A stretch of DNA of 27,642 bases from positions 1 through 27,642 of the forward strand of contig DALQ01000099.1 of assembly GCA_002496845.1 (NCBI GenBank). The letters are read 5' to 3'. The notes under the pieces were generated by a model, which saw only the letters and a program-made list of their open reading frames with translations, did not search any database and was not told the origin of the DNA. This stretch comes from Euryarchaeota archaeon UBA495. Its GTDB lineage: Archaea; Thermoplasmatota; Poseidoniia; Poseidoniales; Poseidoniaceae. Positions 14,549 through 22,714 of this stretch are shown piece after piece. How positions within the stretch are numbered: the first letter of the stretch is position 1; each line of letters opens with the position of its first letter. The translations under genes and the position numbers were made by a program.

Positions 14549-15477
14549 TCCGTCGCCTCCACGTCGAGTTTGCCTTGCAGGCGGTCAAGCCGCTGTTCGA
14601 GCGAGGTCAAATGAACGCTTTCCATCAGATGACCGACGATGAGCACGGTGAACGAGAGAGCGGCGAAGCCGAGCAAGGCACCCATTTCTGGCGCCAACGA
14701 ACCGCCACCGTCGCCCGATGCGATGACAGGCCCCGGATGGCGAATCTGCCAGATTCGTGTGGCGATGTACGTGAGCGGAACAAGGACGAACCCGAACAGC
14801 CCTGCCGTGGCAAAGGTGTCACGCGATTCGACTCCGTCGGGTTGCGCACGCCGGCCTAGGACCAGCACCAGGGCCAGCAAGGTCAGAAGCGCGAAACTGT
14901 TCAGGCGCACGTCGGTCCAATCCCACGGAACGCCCCATTCTGCAGCACCCCACAGGCAACCCGACCAGACGGCCATCAGTCCCGTTGCAAGGCCTGCCTC
15001 GCTCCCTGCCACATGCAGGCGCCAGCCGAGGGCAGACCTTCGAACAAACCAGAGGGCGGAGCCGACAAACAGCACGCCAAAGGCGATCATGGCCATCCAC
15101 GCACTTGGCACGTGCCAGTAGAAGAGACGTTGAGCATCCGGCGATTCAAAGGCATCGTTGGGTACGCTTGGAACCCAAAGAAAAGCCAGCCCAAGTGCGG
15201 CGCTTGCCCCAATGTAGCCCAAGGCCAACCACATGCGGCCCCGGTGTTGGCCGCCAACAAACAGCACGCAGAGGGCGAACACGGCCATCCAAAGGCTTGG
15301 GAGGATGAGGTAGAAGGATTGCTGCGCCTCATGCGAATCAAAGGCTACGGTGGGCAACCACAGCGAGGCGAGAAGGAAGATGAGCCCTGCTCCGATGTAG
15401 CGGGAGAGCGAACGACCCCCTTCTTTGGCCGCCCCCATGTCGTCACCTTGAGCAAGCGGGATTTGAACCATGTTCAT
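14545..15477 (-). CDS. ccmC: Haem exporter permease CcmC with duplicated N-terminal hairpin
   Basis: A 310-residue membrane protein of the CcmC/HemY-like haem-handling family, which presents haem to CcmE for c-type cytochrome assembly on the outer face. The tryptophan-rich signature is clear (GAAEWGVPWDWTDVRLNS, 177-194). The two haem-ligating histidines are His122 in FYWHVPSAW and His247 in QIRHPGP. Residues 27-76 and 88-140 are copies of one another, about 27 identities in 50 aligned positions. The first copy has ILPSLW where the second has HVPSAW, so it lacks the haem His. The start at 15477 forms an ATGA overlap with the CcmA-CcmB stop; the longer frame to 15594 would overlap that gene. 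It ends with a coiled-coil-like charged tail (SLEQRLDRLQGKLDVEATE). Family is confident; the extra hairpin is unusual for CcmC. Confidence 0.9.
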   Translation of the reverse strand: MNMVQIPLAQGDDMGAAKEGGRSLSRYIGAGLIFLLASLWLPTVAFDSHEAQQSFYLILPSLWMAVFALCVLFVGGQHRGRMWLALGYIGASAALGLAFLWVPSVPNDAFESPDAQRLFYWHVPSAWMAMIAFGVLFVGSALWFVRRSALGWRLHVAGSEAGLATGLMAVWSGCLWGAAEWGVPWDWTDVRLNSFALLTLLALVLVLGRRAQPDGVESRDTFATAGLFGFVLVPLTYIATRIWQIRHPGPVIASGDGGGSLAPEMGALLGFAALSFTVLIVGHLMESVHLTSLEQRLDRLQGKLDVEATE

Positions 15478-16712
15478 GCGAGCAGGTCCAACAGAAGCCC
15501 GAATGGGAGCACCACAAAGGGCATCATCAGACGCAGATGAATGCTTTCTGGTCGTGCCAACCGGAGACCGAGGGCGTCTGCTGCGGCCACGCATTGGCTG
15601 AGAAGGAGACCAACGCCTGCGCCGGCGAGCACCACGTCCAAACCGACGTTGGCATCGAGCAGGATTCCCATCAGCAACGGACCAAGCGCCCCCAACACCA
15701 ACGGCGTGAATGGATCGCGTGGCCGAAGACCGAGGGCCATCAACCGTTGGAAAGCACGGTCACGACGCAACGTGAGCAAAGCAGCATCGCCGGCTGAACC
15801 GGCCACAAGGGAAGGCAGGAGGAGGAGCCCAAGCATGGCCGTGGGCGACAGGGCCGTCACGCTTGAAGCGTCGAAAAGGAGGGCGGCCACGGCCAAGGCC
15901 ATCAGCACCCCGAGAACAGATCCGGAAAGTGGCGTTCCACCCGACCATGCATACCTGCGACCAAGGCTCCAAGCCGACGGACGGGAAGCACCCGGAGACA
16001 GCGTGGGCCATGATTCGTCAGGCTGTGCTTCCAAAGCGTCGTGTTCAACGGCATGGAGTTGGCCTTCCTTCAGCTCAAATGCGTGGGTGACCGAGGGAAA
16101 CCGCTCTGGATGGTGCGTGCCGATCAGCACCGTGGCACCTCGGCGCACCACGTCAGCCACCAACGCGGCGACGGTGGCACGGCCACCCTCGTCCAGAGCC
16201 GCCATTGGTTCGTCGAGGACAAGCAGCCGCTCCCCCTCGTTCATGAGACCAGGAAGCAAGGCTCCGAGGACGCTCACCTTCCTTCGCTGCCCTTCTGAAA
16301 GTGCAAGCATGCGATCATCCAGACGATGCCGAAGGTCCATGCGTTGAGCCAAAGCGGCCAATTCCTCGTCGTTGATGCATGCACCGGAACTTGAGGCGCA
16401 GACCTCCAAATGATGACGGACGCTTTGATCGCGCACGCTCCCATCGGTTTGCAGCAGCACGCCAAGCGGGAGATGGGGGCGTCGTGCGTACCGACCTTCA
16501 GCGTCTCGAACGACCTTCCCTTGAGCGCGGACCTCGCCCTCCTCGAGCGGGTGCAATCCAAGCACCGCCTCCATGAGGGTGGACTTCCCAGTTCCGTTTT
16601 CACCCAGCAAAAGGGTGCATGTTCCGGCATTGAGCGTGAGGTCGGTGCCTCTCAGGACGGTCTGTTGCCCACGACGGACCACCAGTCCGCGTGCTTCGAG
16701 CACCGTGCCCAT
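15474..16712 (-). CDS. Haem ABC exporter ATPase-permease fusion (CcmA-CcmB-like)
   Basis: A 412-residue protein. Residues 1-215 are an ABC ATPase: Walker A GENGTGKST, Q-loop LLQTDG, signature LSEGQRRKVSV with Glu in place of the usual Gly, Walker B RLLVLDEPM, and H-loop GTHHPE. Residues about 250-412 hold five or six hydrophobic helices with short loops, matching the position and size of CcmB, which is normally a separate gene of about 220 residues. With CcmC and a CcmD-like protein directly downstream, this is best read as a CcmA-CcmB fusion powering release of haem-loaded CcmE. CcmE itself is not in the window. It is divergent from the rhomboid gene across 76 bp, which should contain both promoters, although no clear TATA box was seen. 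The ATPase is certain; CcmB identity rests on context. Confidence 0.85.
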   Translation of the reverse strand: MGTVLEARGLVVRRGQQTVLRGTDLTLNAGTCTLLLGENGTGKSTLMEAVLGLHPLEEGEVRAQGKVVRDAEGRYARRPHLPLGVLLQTDGSVRDQSVRHHLEVCASSSGACINDEELAALAQRMDLRHRLDDRMLALSEGQRRKVSVLGALLPGLMNEGERLLVLDEPMAALDEGGRATVAALVADVVRRGATVLIGTHHPERFPSVTHAFELKEGQLHAVEHDALEAQPDESWPTLSPGASRPSAWSLGRRYAWSGGTPLSGSVLGVLMALAVAALLFDASSVTALSPTAMLGLLLLPSLVAGSAGDAALLTLRRDRAFQRLMALGLRPRDPFTPLVLGALGPLLMGILLDANVGLDVVLAGAGVGLLLSQCVAAADALGLRLARPESIHLRLMMPFVVLPFGLLLDLLA

Positions 16713-16788
16713 GCCGAGGCGATTGGACCCCCACCCAAGAAGCCGCCGACCCGCGAAGCGTCAAAGCAGAGGGCATCCACGTGCCCAC

Positions 16789-17859
16789 ATGGCCACGGTT
16801 CCGTTCGCGTGGCCGTCGCTCACCCTGCTCGAACAGTTCCTCATCGTGGGGTGGTGCTTGGCCGTCGTCGTGCCCATGGCGTACGCTGTTCGTTCCAAGG
16901 CCCCGCTGTCGCTGGGCATCGTGCTTGCTGTCCTCTTTGGTTCGGTGATGCAAGCCCTCATCGGTGCGATGTACCGCATGGACTTGATTCAGGACTTCAT
17001 GCTCTGGTTCGATTTGGTGTTGATTCCTGGACGGATGAACGACCCGCGTTGGTGGCACACCGCGGTCACCGCAGGGTTCCTCCATGCCCAATTTGATCTG
17101 ATGCACGTGCTCGGAAACGTGGTCATCTTGGCCCTTGTTGGCGTGCCCCTTGAGCAACGCCTTGGCACCAAACGGTACGCTGCGGTGTACGCCATCGGTC
17201 TGCTTGGCGGATCTCTGGCGTGGACGCTCGCCAACTGGCAGAGCATCACCCCAGCATGGGGTGCGAGCGGAGCGGCCTTCGGCTTACTCGGCGCCTACTT
17301 GGCCGGTTGGCCACGGGATGAGATTCCCTTCCCGTTGATTTTGATTCGGCCGTGGCCGGTCAGCCTCATCGCTCTCCTGTACTTCGGCCTTGAGATCGCG
17401 CGCTGGTGGGCTGCAGAAGGCGGCGCAGGTGGCAACGTCGCCCATATGGCCCACTTGGGTGGGTTCCTTGCAACCTACCTCACGCTGCCGTTGATCGCAC
17501 GCGGAGGCCCAGTGGCAAGGGGCGTGGTCGATGGAGGACCCAGCGGATTGTCCACCCTCCATGGCCGTCGGGATGCGCTTCGAAGCAGCATGACCAACCT
17601 GAGGAACGTCGACGACCCATGGACGGCCCGAGGACTGCCAGTGCCAAAGCGCGCACGAGGCGTCCTCGCCTCGTTGTTGGATGCATCGGACGAGCCTGAG
17701 ACCCGATTGGCTTGGTTCGAACAATTGGCCAACATGGTGCAGTGCCCGGTTTGTGGGGGAGACGTCGGGGTGGTCGAACGGAAAAACGGCCCCCGGCTGC
17801 AATGTGCCAACGACCCTCAGCACCTCGACTGGCCCCCCAGTGAAGAGGCAACGGGATAG
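16789..17859 (+). CDS. Rhomboid intramembrane serine protease with C-terminal zinc ribbon
   Basis: A 356-residue membrane protein starting at the ATG at 16789; the frame is open to 16573 but that extension is antisense to the ABC gene. The rhomboid core is clear: HAQFDLMHVLGN in the second core helix, the catalytic Ser160 in GASG, and the catalytic His222 in AHMAHLGG. One extra helix precedes the six-helix core (1+6 arrangement). After the last helix a 100-residue linker leads to a C-terminal Cys cluster: Cys319 and Cys322 (CPVCGG), Cys339 and possibly His345 (QCANDPQH), a likely zinc ribbon that should face the cytosol. The stop lies 16 bp before the giant subtilase, so the two proteases are likely co-transcribed. 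Rhomboids cut within transmembrane helices; the substrate is unknown. Confidence 0.92.
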   Translation: MATVPFAWPSLTLLEQFLIVGWCLAVVVPMAYAVRSKAPLSLGIVLAVLFGSVMQALIGAMYRMDLIQDFMLWFDLVLIPGRMNDPRWWHTAVTAGFLHAQFDLMHVLGNVVILALVGVPLEQRLGTKRYAAVYAIGLLGGSLAWTLANWQSITPAWGASGAAFGLLGAYLAGWPRDEIPFPLILIRPWPVSLIALLYFGLEIARWWAAEGGAGGNVAHMAHLGGFLATYLTLPLIARGGPVARGVVDGGPSGLSTLHGRRDALRSSMTNLRNVDDPWTARGLPVPKRARGVLASLLDASDEPETRLAWFEQLANMVQCPVCGGDVGVVERKNGPRLQCANDPQHLDWPPSEEATG

Positions 17860-17875
17860 GCTCAAAGGTGTCCGA

Positions 17876-20800
17876 ATGGACCGTTCCCTGATGGGCGGAA
17901 GCGCGGACAAGGGTGCACGCGGCACGCGCGTTGCCCTCTTTCTTCTCGTTCTGATGGTCACAGGACCGGCCGCAGCGGGCAGTGAGGCCTTGCTTCCCGA
18001 AGCCGAACCACGCGTCAACGTGGTCGATGGCGTCCCTCCCTTGATGTGCGGAGAAGCCCTCTGTCCAGCACCGGACCGCTGGCCTGACCGGGCAGAACGT
18101 CAGGCCGAGGAAGACTACGGCTGGTGGCACCGCTACGGGCCCGACCTTGACGGCAACGGCATGGACGACCGCCTTCAGCGCGTCCTCGACGGCGCTCCTT
18201 CTGTTTCTCCGACGGCGATCGAGGGTGTGGACGGACGTCTCACCGTCGCCGTTGTGGTTGATTTCGCATGGCACCCTGGCGAGGCCGATGTCGCTGCACT
18301 CCGCGCCATCCTCGACGCCCATGGATGGGTTGGCGAGGAAGGAGGCGCGTGGTTTGACCTCCCAGAGAGTTTGGATTCCGTCGTCCTTGACCGCGTTCCT
18401 GTTTCTGCCCTTCTGGACATTTGGCGCCTCGAGGGCGTTGTTGTGGTTGAGATGCAGAACGTGCTCGTGCCCACCAACGACGTGGCCTCAAAGGCCATCC
18501 GAGCACGCGACAGCGACGTCTATGCCGGCGAAGTTCATCCCACCGGACTGACGGGCGCCGGCGTTGTCATCGCGGTGCTCGACACCGGCGTGGACAATGA
18601 GCACCGGAGCCTCAATGACTTCGACGACTCTGGCGACGCTCCCGATTTGGATCCGCTTTCCTACGACGACCACAAGTGGGTCGCAGGATTTGACGCCACG
18701 TCCTCCTCATCGAACCCGGACGGGTCACAAGACCCAGACGACGGACAAGGGCACGGTACGCACGTTGCCGGTAGTGCACTTGGCACGGGCGATTCCTCGC
18801 GGCAGCACATGGGAACAGCCCCCGGTGCTTTCCTTGTTGACGTCAAGGTGCTGACCGACGCGGGATTTTCCAGCAGCAACTCAGAGTATTCCATCAACGG
18901 CATCCAATGGGTGATCAACAACGCCAACACGGATTGGGGTCACAATGGATCCGCAAAGGGAATTCAAATCGCGTCGATGTCCTTCGGCTCGGCAAGTTCT
19001 CCCCTCAACCCGAACGATACCGGAGACAACGGTTCGAGCGCTGAAGCGCGGCAGGTCAACAATGCCGTTGAGGCGGGCGTGATCTGTGTGATCGCCATGG
19101 GCAACGATGGCGCTCGACGCGTGCCTTCTCCTGCCAGCGCCGACAAGGGCATCGCCATCTCTGCGGCCAACGACCGGGGCACCATCAACCGCACCGACGA
19201 TTCCACGGCGAGTTACACGAACTATGGCCCACGCGACGATGACGGTGACGACGATGAACTGGACGAACTGAAACCCGATTTGGCGTCCTTCGGCACCGGC
19301 ATCACCAGCGCCAGCGCGGCCACGGGCACGACCTTCCCCGGCCAGCCCGACCGAGCAAAGGCCGACAGCGGTTACGATTCGAAAGACGGGACGAGCATGG
19401 CCACGCCGCTTGCCTCGGGGGTTGTGGCCCTCATGCTGGAGGCTGACCCTTCACTGACACCGGAGGAGGTGAAGCAATTCCTTCATGACTCCGCAGAACG
19501 CCAAGGAAGCGCCAGCGAACCCTCCATCGACCCGCACTGGAACGAGAAGTGGGGCTGGGGACTCATCGACGCTTCATGTGCCGTGGATCTGGTCTTGGAA
19601 CGCACCTGCACCTCCCTGACCGGCGGGACCGTCATCGCGCCACCGCCTGTCGGTGACGGCGATGGGAATCACGTGGACATCACCTCCCATCAGAACGGCA
19701 GCCTTCTGCTGGCTGGGGACCGCGTGCGCTTCCAAGGCAGCGTGGAGGATACGGCTGACCGCACCTACACCGAAGTGGAGGTCCGTCTTGAGCAGTACAG
19801 AGACGGCTCAAGCAACCCTGTTGAGCTCCTCGATTGGCGCAAAGCGGGCGGTGACCCAAGCGCCTGGTTCCTCGACGTCACCCTCAGCGACGACTGGGTC
19901 GACGAGGACGAGGATTACACCCTGATCTTGGCACGCGCAAGCACCGATGCTGGCGATGTGTCTGCGGCGGACGTTCGTTGGATGAACCTTGGACGCATGT
20001 CTGCCAGCATCTCTTCGCCTTCTGCACAAACCGTGCTCGAAGGCAGCGTCACCTTCAGTGGAACCGCCCAAGGCCCCGAGCCAAGCGCGGTTGAAGCACG
20101 CATCGGAAACGGGCCATGGAACGAGGTGGCCACGTTGGACGACGAAGATTTCGTGCTCCAAGATTGGACGTGGACGTGGGATTCCACCTCGGTCGAAGAC
20201 GGCGACCACTACGTGGCCGTGCGCTTCGTCAATCAGTCCGGGTCGGTCAGCGAATCTTTCCGTCGCACCTACGAAGTGGACAACCTCCCTGCAGCACCTG
20301 AAGTGGCGCTCAGTGGAATTTCAAACGTCTACGACCAAGGCCTCATCGCGACCACGGCCGTGGCTGGATCCATCCTCGAAGTAAGGTTCGAGTTCCTGAA
20401 CGATGGAGACGCGCCTGCAGAAAACGTCGGGCTCGTGTTGGACGCGCCCGGCTCAACGTCGGAAGTCTACCCAAGCCAAGGCGTCATCAGTTCGATTGAA
20501 CCAGGAGAACGCCGGTCCTACAGCCTGTGGTGGTGGGCGACCGAACCTGGCACCCACGAGGTGGTCATCACCATCGATCCTGAAGAGCGCCTGAGCGATG
20601 TGGACCGCACCGACAACGAAGTCCGCTTCACCTTCACCATCGAACCACGGCCCGTGGAGCCAAGCCTTCGCTTCCTCCAAGGCGCTGTCACCACCATGCC
20701 GCTCATCCCAGTCCCAGACCAGCCGTTCGAACTCTCGGTCCGGCTTGACAACCTTGGTCAGAACGAAGCCACATCGCTGACGATGAGCCTCGAAAGGTGG

Positions 20801-22711
20801 ACAGAAGACGGTTGGCTTAGCGTGGAATCGGCCACCATCGCGCGCGTCAATGGAGGAAGTTCCTCCTCTGGATACGCCACGGCACGCTTCCTCGACCAAG
20901 TCAACGCCATCGGTGGGCATCAGTACCGTGTCTTGCTCAGCGGAAACGGCGTGGAAGCCGAACACGCTGAGCACCGCTTCACGGTGGTGGTGGACACCTT
21001 CACCCTTGGATCTCCAATTCGACTCTCGATGGACGACGGAGAAACGCCGATCGACCTCATCGGCGGGGAAGAGGGCGGAGTCCTGCTCACGACCCGTGAC
21101 GGCGAACTCCACGCCCGAATCCTGTCAAGCTCAATGGTGGTCACGAGCGACGTGCTCGTGGAACGAAACTGGGGTGGCGAGATTGCAAGCACGGTCCGCA
21201 GCGACGGCATGATCCAATTGGCTTGGACCCGTCGAACGATGAGCGAAGATGGATACACGCTGCAAGACCTCGGCATCGCGGCCTTGACCACCACCGGGCA
21301 GATGACGCCGGTGCAGCGTGAATTGACCCCGCTCAAGTTGTCTGAAGGCACCTACTGGGGCCTCGACGTGGCCGAACGCAACGGCGAAGTGGTCGTTGCA
21401 GGCTACCACCGCGACATTTCCACCGGTGGCTCATGGCTCGACGTCACGAGCATCTTCACGATGGTTTCCGAACGGCCAGACCTCTCCGGGTCTTGGGACG
21501 GGCCATTCATCGTTCACGCAGACGTGGACGTGCTGGCCTCCCAAGGCGATCCTGTTTCTGTGGCCATCAGCGAGGAGCGAATCCACCTTCTCTTCCAGAC
21601 CCCCCGCGATGACGTGACGGGAATTGAGCGGCTTGGTTTGCTCTACACCCATGGCGAACGCGACGAAGAGGGATGGGATTTCTTTGCGGCCGTCGGCGAC
21701 GAAGCGTCAGACCAACATCTTGGCATCGACAAGGACGGACGCTTGGTCGGCATCTGGATCGAACGTCAGGGGCAAGACGCGCAAGTTTGCACGGCGGTCA
21801 CCGACGAAGGATGGAGCCTTGAGGAGCCGACCTGCCTGGCCGCTCCGGGCGCCCTGAGCACCAGCATGATCGAGCGCGAGCACGGCATGATGGTGCTGTA
21901 TGACGAAATTTCCGTCCGAGGACCTGTGGTTCGGTTTGGCCTGCTGGCCACGGGAGAAGGAACGGACGCCTATGCCTTGGCCAACATTCTCGAAACCGGC
22001 CGGCTGCTCGGAGCGAGCGGAGAATCTGTGGACGTCGTGGTCGGGTTCACCTCCACCACCGGTGCGCTCGACCTCCGCATTTTGGCCGACGCTGACCCTA
22101 AGGGGCCAGACAACACCGGTGGTTCATGGATCGACGATCTGCTGGCTCCGCTCCCTGGAGATCGGGACATGCAGATGCTCATCCTCAGCGGCTCCGGCCT
22201 CGTCGTCGTCGTCCTTCTGCTCGCGATGGTCCTGACCGCACGCCGCGCCCTCCGACGCACACCTGGAGAGGAGGACGATGAGGACGGCAACGAGGAAGAC
22301 GTCATGCTGATGATCACCCCAGAGTCCGACGATTCACCTTACGTCGTGGTCGATGAGCCTGAGACCATCCACGCTGTTATGGAAGACGACATCGAAGAGC
22401 CGGAATCCGAAGAAGAGGAAACCGTACGCCCAGAACCGGTTAATGCACGGCAAGAGCGTCGGCGTCGGCGTGCCCTTGCCGGTGACCTGCAGGCACCCGA
22501 AGCCACGTTGACGCTGCCTGCTCCTCCCCTTCCTGACCTTGGTGACCTGCCGCCCCTTACGGCTGCACCGTTGCCGCTGCCGGACTTGCCAAACTTGCCT
22601 CCCCCAAGCCGTGAAGCGACCTGCACCTCCTGCGAAGCATCCTTCACGGTTCGTGACCTGACCATCCGAAAGGTGGCCTGCCCAATTTGCGGCGACACTG
22701 TGGAGGTGTGA
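17876..22711 (+). CDS. Giant membrane-anchored subtilase (S8) with CARDB-like domains and cytosolic zinc ribbon
   Basis: A 1611-residue protein. A signal peptide occupies about residues 16-38 (TRVALFLLVLMVTGPAAAG). The S8 peptidase domain (about 215-575) has the full triad: Asp236 in VLDTGVD, His293 in GHGTHVAG and Ser507 in GTSMATP, plus the oxyanion Asn410 in MGND. It is followed by beta-rich modules: Ig-like segments (about 590-820), two CARDB-like repeats (about 825-1045, SNVYDQGLIATTAVAGS and EVRFEFLNDGDAPAENVGLV) and a propeller-like region up to about 1420. A membrane helix near 1434-1455 anchors it, then an acidic low-complexity tail and a C-terminal zinc ribbon with Cys1583, 1586, 1602 and 1605. 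The protease thus faces outside while its ribbon is cytosolic. The ATG at 17876 puts the basic region right before the signal helix. It is followed after 3 bp by glmS. Likely degrades extracellular protein or processes the cell surface. Confidence 0.92.
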   Translation: MDRSLMGGSADKGARGTRVALFLLVLMVTGPAAAGSEALLPEAEPRVNVVDGVPPLMCGEALCPAPDRWPDRAERQAEEDYGWWHRYGPDLDGNGMDDRLQRVLDGAPSVSPTAIEGVDGRLTVAVVVDFAWHPGEADVAALRAILDAHGWVGEEGGAWFDLPESLDSVVLDRVPVSALLDIWRLEGVVVVEMQNVLVPTNDVASKAIRARDSDVYAGEVHPTGLTGAGVVIAVLDTGVDNEHRSLNDFDDSGDAPDLDPLSYDDHKWVAGFDATSSSSNPDGSQDPDDGQGHGTHVAGSALGTGDSSRQHMGTAPGAFLVDVKVLTDAGFSSSNSEYSINGIQWVINNANTDWGHNGSAKGIQIASMSFGSASSPLNPNDTGDNGSSAEARQVNNAVEAGVICVIAMGNDGARRVPSPASADKGIAISAANDRGTINRTDDSTASYTNYGPRDDDGDDDELDELKPDLASFGTGITSASAATGTTFPGQPDRAKADSGYDSKDGTSMATPLASGVVALMLEADPSLTPEEVKQFLHDSAERQGSASEPSIDPHWNEKWGWGLIDASCAVDLVLERTCTSLTGGTVIAPPPVGDGDGNHVDITSHQNGSLLLAGDRVRFQGSVEDTADRTYTEVEVRLEQYRDGSSNPVELLDWRKAGGDPSAWFLDVTLSDDWVDEDEDYTLILARASTDAGDVSAADVRWMNLGRMSASISSPSAQTVLEGSVTFSGTAQGPEPSAVEARIGNGPWNEVATLDDEDFVLQDWTWTWDSTSVEDGDHYVAVRFVNQSGSVSESFRRTYEVDNLPAAPEVALSGISNVYDQGLIATTAVAGSILEVRFEFLNDGDAPAENVGLVLDAPGSTSEVYPSQGVISSIEPGERRSYSLWWWATEPGTHEVVITIDPEERLSDVDRTDNEVRFTFTIEPRPVEPSLRFLQGAVTTMPLIPVPDQPFELSVRLDNLGQNEATSLTMSLERWTEDGWLSVESATIARVNGGSSSSGYATARFLDQVNAIGGHQYRVLLSGNGVEAEHAEHRFTVVVDTFTLGSPIRLSMDDGETPIDLIGGEEGGVLLTTRDGELHARILSSSMVVTSDVLVERNWGGEIASTVRSDGMIQLAWTRRTMSEDGYTLQDLGIAALTTTGQMTPVQRELTPLKLSEGTYWGLDVAERNGEVVVAGYHRDISTGGSWLDVTSIFTMVSERPDLSGSWDGPFIVHADVDVLASQGDPVSVAISEERIHLLFQTPRDDVTGIERLGLLYTHGERDEEGWDFFAAVGDEASDQHLGIDKDGRLVGIWIERQGQDAQVCTAVTDEGWSLEEPTCLAAPGALSTSMIEREHGMMVLYDEISVRGPVVRFGLLATGEGTDAYALANILETGRLLGASGESVDVVVGFTSTTGALDLRILADADPKGPDNTGGSWIDDLLAPLPGDRDMQMLILSGSGLVVVVLLLAMVLTARRALRRTPGEEDDEDGNEEDVMLMITPESDDSPYVVVDEPETIHAVMEDDIEEPESEEEETVRPEPVNARQERRRRRALAGDLQAPEATLTLPAPPLPDLGDLPPLTAAPLPLPDLPNLPPPSREATCTSCEASFTVRDLTIRKVACPICGDTVEV

Positions 22712-22714
22712 AGC

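Noticed and set aside
17480..18322. 280-aa minus-strand frame opposite rhomboid and subtilase
   Set aside because: Antisense to the rhomboid C-terminus and subtilase signal region; no domain.
22712..22714. glmS ribozyme upstream of glmS
   Set aside because: Only 3 bp separate the subtilase stop from the glmS start; no room for the ribozyme and the overlapping coding sequence shows none.
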